64,000 nucleotides of DNA, from positions 125,606 through 189,605 of the forward strand of contig WTPW01000149.1 of assembly GCA_009809945.1 (NCBI GenBank). Reading direction: 5' to 3'. The translations under genes were made by a program, and so were the position numbers. The stretch is from Gigaspora margarita. Its lineage: Eukaryota; Glomeromycota; Glomeromycetes; Diversisporales; Gigasporaceae. The notes below the pieces were generated by a model, which was not told the DNA's origin, searched no databases, and saw only the letters and a list, made by a program, of their open reading frames with translations. Below, piece after piece: positions 1-9,330 of this stretch; position 1 is the first letter of the stretch; each line of letters begins with the position of its first letter.

Positions 1-336
1 GCAACGATGCTGGAAGGTTCATGCATCCTTTTGTAGATATTGTTACCACCATCATTAATTTTTTCAACTTTTCGTATGCCATCCAACCAATGTGCTGAAT
101 ATACAGAGCCAAATCCTCCTTTACCGATTTCTTTGACATCAGACAATCTTTCAAATGGAATCCACTCAATCGTAACTTCATATGCGTTGGATCTAAGTTG
201 GAACATTTTCATGCAATCGTCAATATCCTTATTTCTACTCATCCACCTTGTTGCTATGTCAGGGTCGCATGATAGACACCATGCTTCATTCGTGTTATCT
301 TCATTACAATGTGCACATTTTCCATATTCAGAACGT
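1..336 (-). CDS. Protein kinase, N-terminal exon (partial, runs off window)
   Basis: Read on the minus strand, this exon encodes a cysteine motif (KCAHCN...WCLSC, two CxxC pairs) and then an acidic stretch. The linker IEWIPFERL and the glycine-rich nucleotide loop IGKGGFGSVYSA follow, and the exon ends near SSIVA at the window edge. The order matches the large kinase families of arbuscular mycorrhizal fungi, in which a zinc-ribbon-like segment precedes the kinase domain. The catalytic Lys, HRD and DFG motifs lie outside the window. The exon opens after a TATTATAG acceptor, with its first base completing a codon (phase 2). In the same frame a stop lies just upstream, so an earlier exon is required. 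No separate first exon was found nearby. The upstream Sel1 exon ends in a compatible phase, so this may be the 3' part of the same gene. The family call is firm; the gene boundary is not. Confidence 0.85.
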
Positions 337-2840
337 CTATAATATGCAATGATTTATTTCGCATCGGCATTTTTAATATTTATATCGAATGTAAATAAAT
401 ATTTACCGACTAAATTAATGCGAATGAAATGATTAGTACGTAATGGTAAATAAGTATTTATTTTCTTATTTTGTGAACTTGTTTTGCTGCTTTTATGTAG
501 TAAAATTATTAAATATACTTTGTACTCACTTGCTGAATGAAATGATTGATGCAAATGAAATAATTTGTAAGTAAGGGTAAATAAGTATTTATGTTCTTGT
601 TTGTGAATTTGTTTTGCCGTTTTTATGTAGAAAAATATTAATCCTCACAGACTAAATTAATGCGAATGAAATGATTTGTACGTAATGGTAAATAAGTATT
701 TTTGTGTTGTAAAATTATTAAATGTTCTTTATACTCACGAGCTGAATGAAATAATTAATAGGAATAAAACGATTTGTACGTAATGGTAAATAAGTATTTT
801 TGTTCTTGTTTTGCTGTTTTTGTGCAGTAAAATTATTAAATGTTTTTTATACTCACGAGCTGAATGAATGATTAATGCGAATGAAATGATTTGTACGTAA
901 TGATAAATAAACATTTATATTTTTGTTTTGTGAACTTGTTTTGTTATTTTATGTAGTAAAATTATTAAATGTTCTTTATACTCACGTGCTGAATGAAATG
1001 ATTAATGCGAATAAATGATTTGTACGTAATGGTAATAAGTATTTATGTTTTTGTTTTGTGATCTTGTTTTGCTATTTTTATGTGGTTAAATTAATAAATG
1101 TTCTTTATACTCACAGACTAAATTATTACGAATGAAATAATTTGTACGTAATGTAAATAAGTATATATGTTTTTGTTGTGTGAACTTATTTTGCTGTTTT
1201 TTATATAGTAACATTATTTATACTCACGAGCTGAATGAAATGATTAATGCGGATGAAATGATTTGTACGAAATGTAAATAAGTCTATTTTCTTGTTTTGT
1301 GAACTATATTGTTGTTTTTATGTAGTAAAATTATTAATGTTATACTCACAGACTAAATTAATGCGAACGAATGATTTGTACGTTATGGTAAATAAGTATT
1401 TATGATCTTGTTGTTGTTTTGCTATTTTATGTAGTAAAATTATAAATTTATAATCCGTTTCCGAATGAGAATGTCACTACAAACTTTATTATAGCAACAA
1501 ATGCCATTCACCACAATGCAAGTTATTTTCTACTAAGTGAATGTACCTTTGGCTTCTAAGTAAAATAATAGAGCATGATTTCTGGTTCTAATTGTAAATA
1601 TTATTAAAATTGGTTCAAGATATAAGTAAAAATAATTTGCCGACAGTATGTAAACAAACTATTATGACATTTGTGGCTTGGCAATTTATATAGTAAAACT
1701 TATAGTCACAATTTACTATCTGCTATGTAAGATAATTATGCAAAATTCTGCGATCTGACCAGAATTACATAAATCGGCCAGCATTACGAATTGTAAATTC
1801 CGGCCAAAATTAATGTCAGCCAGCTAAACCCCGATCCAAATCTCGCTTTTTATAAACCAATTCCGCGATTTTTCTGCAAAATTCCGTGAATGCAGAAAAT
1901 CATCATCCTTGTGTATGGCTCACTCATTCGGAAACGGATTATCAATTAAAGTTCTTTATACTCGCCGACTAAATTAGTGCGAATGAAATGATTTGTACGT
2001 AATGGCAAATAAGTATTTATGATCTTGTTTGTGAACTTGTTTTGCTGTTTTTATGTAGAATATTTTTTACTCACCGGCTAAATTAATGCGAACGAAATGA
2101 TTTGTACGCAATGGCAAATGTTCTTGTTTTATGAACTTGTTTGCTGTTTTTATGTAGTAAAATTATTAAAAGTTCTTTATACTCACCGACTAATTTAATG
2201 TGAATGAATGATTTGTACATAATGGAAATAATATTTATGTTCTTGTTTTGTGATCTTGTTTTGCTGTTTTTATGTAGTAAAATTATTAAATGATTTTATA
2301 CTCACTAACTAAATTAATGTGAATTAAATGATTCGTGCGCAATGGTAAATAAGTATTTATATTCTTGTTTTGTGAACTTGTTTTCTGTAAATTATAAAAT
2401 GTTCTTTATACTCACAAAGAACAGCTGAATGAATGATTAATGCAAATGAAATGATTTTATGTAATGGTAAATAAGTATTTATCTTATTATTTTGCTGTTT
2501 TTATGTAGTAAAGTTATTAAATGTTCTTTACACTCACATGCTGAATGAAATAATTATTGCGAATGAAATGATTTGTATGTAATGGTGAATAAGTATTTAC
2601 ATTCGTGTTTTGTAACGTTATTTTGTTGATTTTATTTCGTAAACTATTAAATAATCTTTATACTTACGGGCTAAATAACGCAAACAATAAATATGTATTT
2701 ATGAGCTTAAATTGCTGATAATGGATCACTAAATGCTCTTTATGCTTACTCACTAATAATTAAAATTGTTTAAGAAATCTTACTTTAAATAAACTACAAA
2801 CATTGTAATAATATAGTAATAATAATAAAAATTAACTCAC
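337..2840 (-). repeat. Tandem array of intron-like monomers with 3-nt spacers
   Basis: About 17 monomers, mostly 65-135 bp, lie head to tail. Read on the minus strand, each begins with a splice-donor-like hexamer (GTGAGT in most; GTAAGT, GTAAGC, GTAAAT, GTGAGG and GCGAGT once each). Each ends in an acceptor-like TTTAG or TTCAG. The next donor follows after exactly 3 nt, or 9 nt once (near 2413). The donor hexamers lie near 403, 526, 643, 733, 853, 981, 1111, 1213, 1345, 1951, 2069, 2183, 2303, 2413, 2534, 2670 and 2745. The array fills the whole interval between the donor of the Sel1 exon and the acceptor of the kinase exon. It may be one expanded intron, a satellite born from an intron, or a chain of real introns with micro-exons. 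The repetition and spacing are seen directly; splicing is inference. Confidence 0.85.
1453..1939. mobile_element. TA-flanked MITE inside the intron-like array
   Basis: A 487-bp insertion splits one array monomer. Its ends are perfect 17-bp inverted repeats starting ATCCGTTTCCGAATGAG. TA flanks both sides (1451-1452 and 1940-1941), as for Tc1/mariner-type elements. Array sequence resumes in register on each side, so the insertion is younger than the array. No coding sequence is visible. Confidence 0.85.
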
Positions 2841-3258
2841 ATTTTAATCCATTCTTTAAATTTATCTTCATTTTTTTCCGCCAATTCCATATTTGTAACA
2901 AATGGCAGTTTTCCAAATTCCCATGGAATTACCTGCCTCAGCAGACTTCAGATAATATGTAAACGCTATGTGCTTATCGATTTCGACTCCATTTCCTAAA
3001 TAATAACAATAACCAACTAGATACATTCCGTTAGAATTATTCATGTCTGCTGATTTTTGATAATATGTGAATGCTTTGTTTTCATCCTTTTCAACACCTA
3101 TTCCATATTCATAACAATAACCAAGACAATTAATTCCTTCGGTATATCCCATATTAGCAGATTTTTCGAACTGAGCGAACGCTTTATACTCATCCTTTTC
3201 AACGTTAATTCCGTGAAGATAGAAATATCCTAATTCATATGTTTCATCAACACATGGA
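2841..3258 (-). CDS. Sel1-repeat exon of the SPRY-TPR-Sel1 gene
   Basis: This exon encodes about three and a half Sel1-like repeats of roughly 36 residues, with signatures such as YEYGIGVEKDENKAFTYY and AEAGNSMG. Sel1 repeats are helical scaffolds for protein-protein contacts. The exon opens after a TTACTTAG acceptor and ends at a GTGAGT donor (2835-2840). Its entry phase fits the donor of the TPR exon (AA+T gives Asn). Near the 3' end, a run of seven A (2871-2877) throws the frame into an immediate stop. A run of six would continue as NEDKFKEWIK, a typical Sel1 repeat end, and would leave phase 2 at the donor. This is either a homopolymer sequencing or assembly error, or a real truncation. 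If the next acceptor (2753-2754) is used, the gene ends a codon later with TAA. Confidence 0.85.
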
Positions 3259-3600
3259 CTAAGTAATTACAAGCTAAAAATTTAATGATTGTAACTGATT
3301 ACGAAGATGCTTAAATCAAAAGCATAATTAAGGATGTATTAAATAAAATTTACACTCACGATCTAGTTATTTAACAAGTATATAGTTGTTTAGAGGGTAA
3401 TTTGACAAAAAATATCAATCTTAAATAAACGTTATGCACATACCGAAAGTTAATTGAGCAAAGTCTATTTATTTAACTTATGACACATTAATAGAATTAA
3501 AAAAATCAATAAATATTATGCTTACTCCCTATTAATTCAACGTGCTTATAATTAATTTAAGAATATGAATACGCATAAAGCAGAATAATTTTATATTTAC

Positions 3601-3970
3601 TTTTCACAGATTTTTACAAAAAGTTTTAATGCCCATTCATCATTTGTCTCGATTTTCAGTAATTTTCTCATATCATTGAATGATACTTTATATTTTTCCA
3701 TTAGATAATAAGCTTCTGCTCGATATCTTAGTGCAAATTTGTTGTTTGGCTCAAGATCAAGCAATTTTGTTAGATCAATAATTGCATTTTCATAACTTCC
3801 CATTGTAAAATTAACTTTCCCTCGAAATTTAAGAGCAATATCTTGTTTGATTTTCAGCGAATTTTCTAAATCTTCAAGCGCGTATATATTGGTCGTATTA
3901 ATGTACATATTGAAGGCATAGATCCACTTTTTTTTCAATAATTCATCATCTATATCATCACTAGTAGTCT
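3601..3970 (-). CDS. TPR exon of the SPRY-TPR-Sel1 gene
   Basis: The exon encodes an acidic linker (TTSDDIDDELL) and then tetratricopeptide repeats. Recognisable stretches are FRGKVNFTMGSYENAIIDL, LDLEPNNKFALRYRAEAYYL and KIETNDEWALKLF. TPRs form helical pairs that bind partner proteins. The exon opens after an AAATAG acceptor, and its phase joins the last SPRY exon (G+AG gives Glu). At the 3' end, AAAAGTAAAT can be read either as Lys-stop (TAA at 3597-3599) or as a GTAAAT donor (3595-3600). The donor reading joins the Sel1 exon in frame across a 336-bp intron, and I prefer it. The upstream intron (3971-4551) holds a hAT-type MITE. Confidence 0.85.
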
Positions 3971-4027
3971 CTATTTACAATGAATCACACTATTAAATTA
4001 CAAAACAAACAAAAATGTACTCATAAT

Positions 4028-4530
4028 CAGTGTTGGAAACCTGTTTTGAGATTTATGTTCTCATGAGAATAATTTTATTTATGTTCTCGTCAGTAAAATT
4101 TATTTATAAAAATTTATTTATATCCTTATTTTTTGTAAAAATTCTTAGTTCATAACATAACAGAAGTTTATAACCCAATCTTTCTCGTCTTTTACGTTTG
4201 TTAAATTCCCTTTTTAACTCTACATAACACTATGCTATTATACTTATATAGAGAACATATTTTTTTTCGATTCTTATGTTCTCAAATTTTTTTCATAGAG
4301 AACATTTACAGAAGATCAAATGGGCTAGATGCTGGAAAAAGGAACGAACTTAAAAAAAAAGATCAATTTTAATACAACTACTTTTGTGTATTAAGTGAAA
4401 AACAACCCTAATCTTATTCTAAATTGGTTTATGCAAAAAAATTGCTTTTGAAAAAATTGACATTCTCGTTCCTTTTACCAGCACCTAACCCAAATGTATT
4501 TCTCATGAGAACATAAGATTTCCAACACTG
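4028..4530. mobile_element. hAT-type MITE in an intron of the SPRY-TPR-Sel1 gene
   Basis: This is a 503-bp element with inverted ends CAGTGTTGGAAA and TTTCCAACACTG. The inverted repeat then continues as ATGTTCTCATGAGAA. The flanking octamers are CTCATAAT (4020-4027) and CTTATAAC (4531-4538). They agree at 6 of 8 positions, as expected for an aged 8-bp target duplication. The CAGTG terminus fits the hAT superfamily. It lies wholly within the intron and leaves the splice signals intact. Confidence 0.8.
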
Positions 4531-4551
4531 CTTATAACTATTCAGCATTAC

Positions 4552-4659
4552 CTGCATATTTAAATTTCCTACTACCGAAATTTACTTCTATAGATCCACC
4601 TTGCGACCTCAATCCAACACAAGGATACACAGTCTCTTTTAAATTTCGAAAGGCAATAC
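4552..4659 (-). CDS. SPRY domain, fifth exon
   Basis: The exon encodes the end of the SPRY domain: IAFRNLKETVYPCVGLRS, then a segment ending VNFGSRKFKYA. This corresponds to the 'LGIAF..LYPTVGL...VDANFG' strand region of RanBP9/10. It is bounded by an ATATTAG acceptor and a GTAATG donor. The 108 nt begin with two bases that complete a Gly codon and end with one base that joins the TPR exon. Confidence 0.85.
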
Positions 4660-4737
4660 CTAATATGTTATAAAATATTAACTACCGTGAGATGCATAAT
4701 ATAAACCGGCAAAACTATAAAGCATTTCAACAATTAC

Positions 4738-4905
4738 CTAGGTTTATGCCATTTTTAGTATAGAATACAGTGTTATTTTTAAAATTTAAACAACATCCAA
4801 TGGTATCGCCGGTAGAAAATGACGGTCCATAAGGATCGCCATATCCGGAGCAGCAAAAAAATTTGCCATCATTTCCGTGATAACCCAAGGATCCATAATC
4901 CCATC
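4738..4905 (-). CDS. SPRY domain, fourth exon
   Basis: This exon carries the most diagnostic SPRY sequence. It contains [18 protein letters not shown], then [19 protein letters not shown], then [14 protein letters not shown]. It aligns by eye with the RanBPM SPRY core 'GWD..SYGYHGDDG...PYGPTFTTGDVIGC...FYTKNG'. The acceptor is TTTCATAG and the donor is GTAATT. The exon is 168 nt with phases matching both neighbours. Confidence 0.9.
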
Positions 4906-4962
4906 CTATGAAAAACCATGAATAAATATATTCAATATGCCAAAAAAAATTTTTTTAATTAC

Positions 4963-5015
4963 CAGGCATTCTGTTTAAATCAGCCTCCTTTTCGCAAAAT
5001 CCAATTCCAATAATT
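4963..5015 (-). CDS. SPRY domain, third exon (short)
   Basis: A 53-nt exon encodes IIGIGFCEKEADLNRMP, equivalent to the 'MGIGLSAQGVNMNRLPGW' turn of RanBPM. It lies between a CTTTTCAAAAG acceptor and a GTAATT donor. Its phases (one leading base, one trailing base) fit both neighbouring exons exactly. Confidence 0.85.
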
Positions 5016-5076
5016 CTTTTGAAAAGAAAAATGTAAAAATTATAAGCAAAATTATTGAAAAATTATTTCAGCATAC

Positions 5077-5188
5077 TTATTTATTCCTTTGTCTATTATG
5101 TCAACTTCAAAATAAAACAACTTGCATTGCGGGGGGATTGGATTATTTGCCCGTATTGTACCGGATTCTTCCTGGCTTTTGCCAAAGC
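5077..5188 (-). CDS. SPRY domain, second exon
   Basis: A 112-nt exon encodes GFGKSQEESGTIRANNPIPP and then QCKLFYFEVDIIDKGINK. This matches the RanBPM block 'GHGKTPKDAASVRA.HPIP..CGIYYFEVKIVSKG'. The acceptor is AATACATAG and the donor is GTATGC. The leading two bases complete a Gly codon begun in exon 1. The plus-strand open frame over this stretch is a shadow. Confidence 0.9.
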
Positions 5189-5393
5189 CTATGTATTTAA
5201 AGAAACATTGTATAATTCAAACATATTAAATTGTTTACTGTGTAATTCTATATAAATAGTCTCACTAGCGATGGACAAATGCGCATGATTATGACCAAAA
5301 TTTTTTGATAATTTGAGCTAGCTAGCCTATATAAGCATAAAGCCGATAAAAATTTCTTGCGCATGAAATTATTTGCCTATCACTAAGTCCCAC

Positions 5394-5478
5394 CTTCATT
5401 ATTCACTCTAAGCCCGCTCGAATCTACGCTTAAATGAGTAGATTTATCATCGAGATTCCAAGCAGTCGGTAAATCCAT
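5394..5478 (-). CDS. First exon of the SPRY-TPR-Sel1 gene
   Basis: The exon starts MDLPTAWNLDDKSTHLSV and runs to NNEG. It resembles the 'W.PKDKF.FIGLS.NNLRVHYKG' lead-in of RanBPM SPRY domains. The ATG at 5478 is the first in frame after an upstream TGA about nine codons before it. A still earlier exon is possible because the preceding residues (FTQYLTQF) are also plausible. The donor is GTGGGA (5388-5393). With the downstream exons it gives a protein of about 440 residues (SPRY, TPR, Sel1). By domain order it is a scaffold or adaptor, perhaps linked to ubiquitin-ligase (CTLH/GID-like) or kinase signalling. No CTLH or LisH motif is visible. Confidence 0.8.
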
Positions 5479-6011
5479 GAATTGCGTTAAGTATTGGGTG
5501 AAGTATCATAAATTTAATATAAAAATAATTAATTTTTATCTCTTATGTCCAAGCATTTTTTGTTATGAAACCTTATTTTGAGCTACTATTTGATTTCAAC
5601 AGGAGATAAATGCATTTAAAATTTAACTTAGAAAGATAAATTATAAATAAAAAGGATTATCTATATATTGCAAAATTTTAATAAAGCCTGATTGTAATCT
5701 TAAAATTTTAATAGTAACACGTTTTTAATCTTTGAGTTAAGAGTAGTAATTTTTGATTGTTAATACATTCTCATAACCGTGCCAACTATCACCGACAAAT
5801 AAAAAACAAATACAGTATTTTCTAAATTATCGACTTCAATAAGTTGTGTACTGGTGAACAAGTGGCGTGCATGCCGTTAATCATACGTAGTAAGATATGT
5901 TCTAACTAACTCTAGATTATGCTTATATGCGGATGATGCTGAAATTCACGTGATCACATTATGATCTGCCGCATAACAGTAACATGATTTGTCACGCAGA
6001 TCATGTGTGTA
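5479..6011. other. Upstream region of the SPRY gene
   Basis: This AT-rich intergenic stretch lies 5' of the minus-strand gene and should hold its promoter. I see no clear TATA or initiator element that can be separated from the general AT-richness. A short inverted stretch near 5935-6005 (GATGATG...GATCATGTG, CACGTGATCAC) is the only local structure. Confidence 0.4.
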
Positions 6012-6565
6012 AATTTTTTAATTATAAGCCAAATGATTGACGCACCTAAATTTCATATGTAAAATTTGGGCAAATTTTGTTTTCTCGACTTATTTAGCAA
6101 GAAGCTGTCATTTTAATTTCTGGGTCTGAGTTTGCAATTTCTCTAGCATTAGAAGGTTCTTCTTATAAAATTTTAAAGCCAGTTTATAATAAAATTGAAA
6201 TTAATTGTGGTTACGAAGTTAGCCAATTTTTTGGCAATTTTACTATTTGTTTATAAGGAATGCATATCATTTCACCAAATTAGGTGATTGTGTCCATCAA
6301 TTTAGTTGATGGTTTTAATTGCAAATAGTAAAAAATCAAAAAAATTGGCTAACTTTGTAGTTATGATTAATTTCAATTTTATTATAAGTCACCTTTAAAA
6401 TTTTATAAGAAGAACCTTCTAATGCTAGAGTAATTGTAAACTCAGACCCAGAAATTAAACTAACAGTATCTTCTTGCTAAATAAATCAAGAATGCAAAAT
6501 TTGACCAGAATTTATACATGAAATTTAGGTGCATTAATTGTTTGACCTATAATTAAAAATTTTAT
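6012..6565. repeat. Foldback element (about 550 bp palindrome)
   Basis: Two long arms, about 6012-6255 and 6315-6565, are near-perfect reverse complements. They share blocks such as AGAAGGTTCTTCTTATAAAA with its complement, and TTAGCAAGAAG with CTTCTTGCTAA. The central loop of about 60 bp carries a second small hairpin (CCATCAA...TTGATGG). No coding sequence is visible. Confidence 0.8.
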
Positions 6566-6983
6566 ATGTGATATATTATGTTACTAATAAACAAATTGCT
6601 AAAAATTATAGATCCATAAATTTCTATAATTTTGTAGAAATTTTCATAAGTTTGGGAAGGGTGCATTTAGGCACCTCCTGTGAGAGATATATCTCATGCA
6701 GGAAGATATATATCCCAACCAATCAAAAACTGCAAATATCACATGACACTCATTCTGAAGTACTGCATATTTGTACTACTCAGACCTTATTCAATAATCA
6801 ACTTTGAACAAAAATTTATTTGCCCAGATAACTTTTTAAACTTGTTTTTTAAATTTTATTATATGTATTAGCACCTATGCAATCTTATAAAATTCAGTTC
6901 AAATACCGTGAAGCAAATATGACATACTTTATTAAAATATTTAATTTATTAAATACTAATAGACAATTACAAGGGTGCCAATT

Positions 6984-7268
6984 ATTTCACTAACAATTAC
7001 TTCACCAACATAACATTTTACTGACAAATATTCTCTGACAAGTTCATTTTACTGACAGTTTATTTCACTGAAGCTCATTTTACTGACAAAGTAATTCTGG
7101 TTATTGTCATTAAGGTCAGGGTAGGATCAGGGTAGAATTAGGGTTAAAGTTAGTGTGCTTTTTAAAAAAAAACTTGGAGCTTTGGTAAAACAATATGTTG
7201 GTAAAATGAACTTGTCAGAAAATATTTGTTGATAAAATATTATGTTATTGAAGTGATTGTTAGCAAAA
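6984..7268. repeat. Foldback element with TTTACTGACA words and a TTAGGG-like apex
   Basis: Inverted arms (about 6984-7060 and 7190-7268) share CACTAACAATTACTTCA and ATTTTACTGACA-type words. The unpaired centre contains GTCAGGGTAGGATCAGGG and AATTAGGGTTAAAG, a degenerate TTAGGG-like tract. The word usage resembles the larger foldback at 12052-12738. Confidence 0.65.
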
Positions 7269-7539
7269 CAATATAAACCCAATTACAAAATTATAATATT
7301 ATAGAAAAAAAACTAAAAATCTTCACACAATGCCAATTCATACTAATAGAAGAAAAAAAAAATTACAAAACTAAAGTATTTTATGATATTATTAAAAATT
7401 AACTACATCAGAACTACTACAAACTTCTATCCTACTCTCAAGAAGATGGCCTGATGAAAGCATATCCATGAAGGCTCCAAAACTATAACAATAATGCTAT
7501 TAATTATTCTAGCAAAAGAAAAAATATGCCAAGAAAAAA

Positions 7540-8110
7540 AAATCTATTAAAAGCAAAAATATAAACAAACCAACAAGATTTACTTACCAATAAGAATATT
7601 AAAGAGCTACAAATAACATCAACAAAATAGCAAAGTCCAAGAACACTAATGATAATAAAGCCTAAAATTACCACCAACAATGGCTCTAAAGTGAAAAGGA
7701 TTAGTTAAGAAAAAAATACATATCTATATAAAATATAAACAAGACTTACTATGAAATTTCAAACCCAAAACAAATAAAAGCAAAAATTGAAATCACCAAC
7801 AATAGCACCAAAACAATAAACTAAAAAAAGAAAAAAATCTACTAAAAGCAAAACACTAACAAGTCTTACTTACAAAAAAAATATTGAAGAGCCTAAAATT
7901 ACCAATAAAACCTCTACAAACAATATCAACAAAATAGCAAAGTTCAAGTATACCAATGACAATAAAGCCTGAAATTACTACTAATAACAGCTCTAAAGTA
8001 AAAAAGATTAGTTAAAAAAAATGTATTTATGAGAAAATACAAACAAGACTTACCATGCTAAAATTACAAACCAAAACAACCAAAATGCAAAAGTTAAAAT
8101 CATTAACAAT
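7540..8110. repeat. Diverged direct duplication, about 300 bp unit
   Basis: Two copies (about 7540-7800 and 7845-8110) share the order 'aaaagcaaa...CAACAAAATAGCAAAGT...AATAAAGCCTGAAATTACTA...CTCTAAAGT...GATTAGTTAA...ACAAGACTTAC'. No open frame is retained. The stretch precedes the kinase-like remnant on the same strand, so it may derive from a decayed kinase-family gene, but I cannot show that. Confidence 0.55.
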
Positions 8111-8317
8111 AGCACCAAAATGACAAAGCCCAAAAATTACTATATACAATAGCACTAAAATAATTTGTTCAAGAAAATAAAATAAAAAAGAACAAAAAAA
8201 AAACCAACAACCAATACCAAAATAACAAAAGCTCAGAATCTCTATACTCTATAAATAATAAACTAAAATGACTAAATCCCTTAGAACTGCCCAATGTCTT
8301 GAGTGCAATAGTACTTA

Positions 8318-8437
8318 ATAGTTTATATGCTCTTTTGTAAATATTGTTATTACTTCCTTAATTATTTCAACTTTTTATATGCTATCCAATCAGGTTGCTA
8401 AATGTACAAAGCCAAATCCTTCTTAACCAATTTGGAA
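8318..8437 (-). pseudogene. Kinase exon remnant
   Basis: This stretch is clearly related to positions 1-122 of the window, the end of the kinase exon. It keeps TCTTTTGTAAATATTGTTA, CTATCCAATCAGG and AGCCAAATCCTTCTTAACC, corresponding to the glycine loop and the WLDGIRK segment. Many differences are C-to-T or G-to-A changes, and the frame is not open. A second, shorter echo lies near 8550-8590. It is a dead copy of the family or a fragment carried by a repeat. Confidence 0.7.
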
Positions 8438-8756
8438 TTACTACAAATAATAGTACTAAAAAATAAAGACATCTATGATAGCTCTACTAACTTCAAAAAA
8501 AAAGCATTGGTTCAGAAAAGAAAAAAAAACAATGAAAAAAATCTACAACAAAGAATGACAGAACCAAATTCTTTTTAGCTGATTTGGAATTATTATAATG
8601 CTAAAAAATAATAATACCTACAGTAGCTCCACTAACAAGAAAAAAAAGTTGTTTAGTATAGAGGAAGGTTGAAATACAAAATTTCTCTTTTTAAACTGAA
8701 TACTAATAGAAATTTTGGTATATAAAGAGTAACTAATAAAATTAATCTCATGTGAT

Positions 8757-9330
8757 CTGAAATAAGCTAGTTCCAAAAATAAGCTATTCTCATAATCGAT
8801 TATACTTACTATATAGTAAAGTTATAATTTTACTATGTAACTCAATTATAAGCACTAAGTAAACTTATTCTAGAGATCAAAATACGTATATTCTAAAATT
8901 TTTATTAAATTAGATAACTTTTTATTATTTACTTTTATTTTTTATGTTCAACAGAAAAAATTAATTTTTTTTAAAAAATATATTCAATGAATATAAAAAT
9001 TAAAAGTCAAATAATAAAAAATTATCTAATTTATATTAAAATTTTAAGATATATGTTTTTGACTTCTAGAATAAGTTTACTTAAGCATTTATAATCGATT
9101 TACATAGTATAATTATAACTTTACTTTGTAGCAATTATAATTGATTGACTAAAAATTGCTTTATTAGTTACTTCTGATTTTTTGTGTTCAAAATTGGGCA
9201 AAAAAGGTAGCATATTTTTGGGAACATATGGTAATACAACATATTATTTATTTATTATTATAAATTTGAAAATAAGCTACCCTTTGTTGTGCCTTAAATT
9301 TTATTTATAATACAAAATAAATTTATTTAA
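8757..9330. repeat. Family A foldback copy, left part of a 4.3-kb expanded repeat
   Basis: This is a palindromic element whose centre contains ATTAAAAGTCAAATAATAAA. Its arms contain AATAAGTTTACTTAAGCATT and AAAATAAGCTA. Other copies lie near 16425-16760, 34300-34870, 41245-42072 and 47640-47995. After 9330 the repeat is interrupted by a TTAA-flanked insertion, and it continues from 11552. Confidence 0.75.

Noticed and set aside
40-342. 100-codon plus-strand frame
   Set aside because: Antisense shadow of the kinase exon, which carries clear motifs on the minus strand.
337-2840. CRISPR-like array
   Set aside because: Units are contiguous monomers in a eukaryotic context with splice-like ends, not short repeats with unique spacers.
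5055-5255. 66-codon plus-strand frame
   Set aside because: Antisense to the second SPRY exon.
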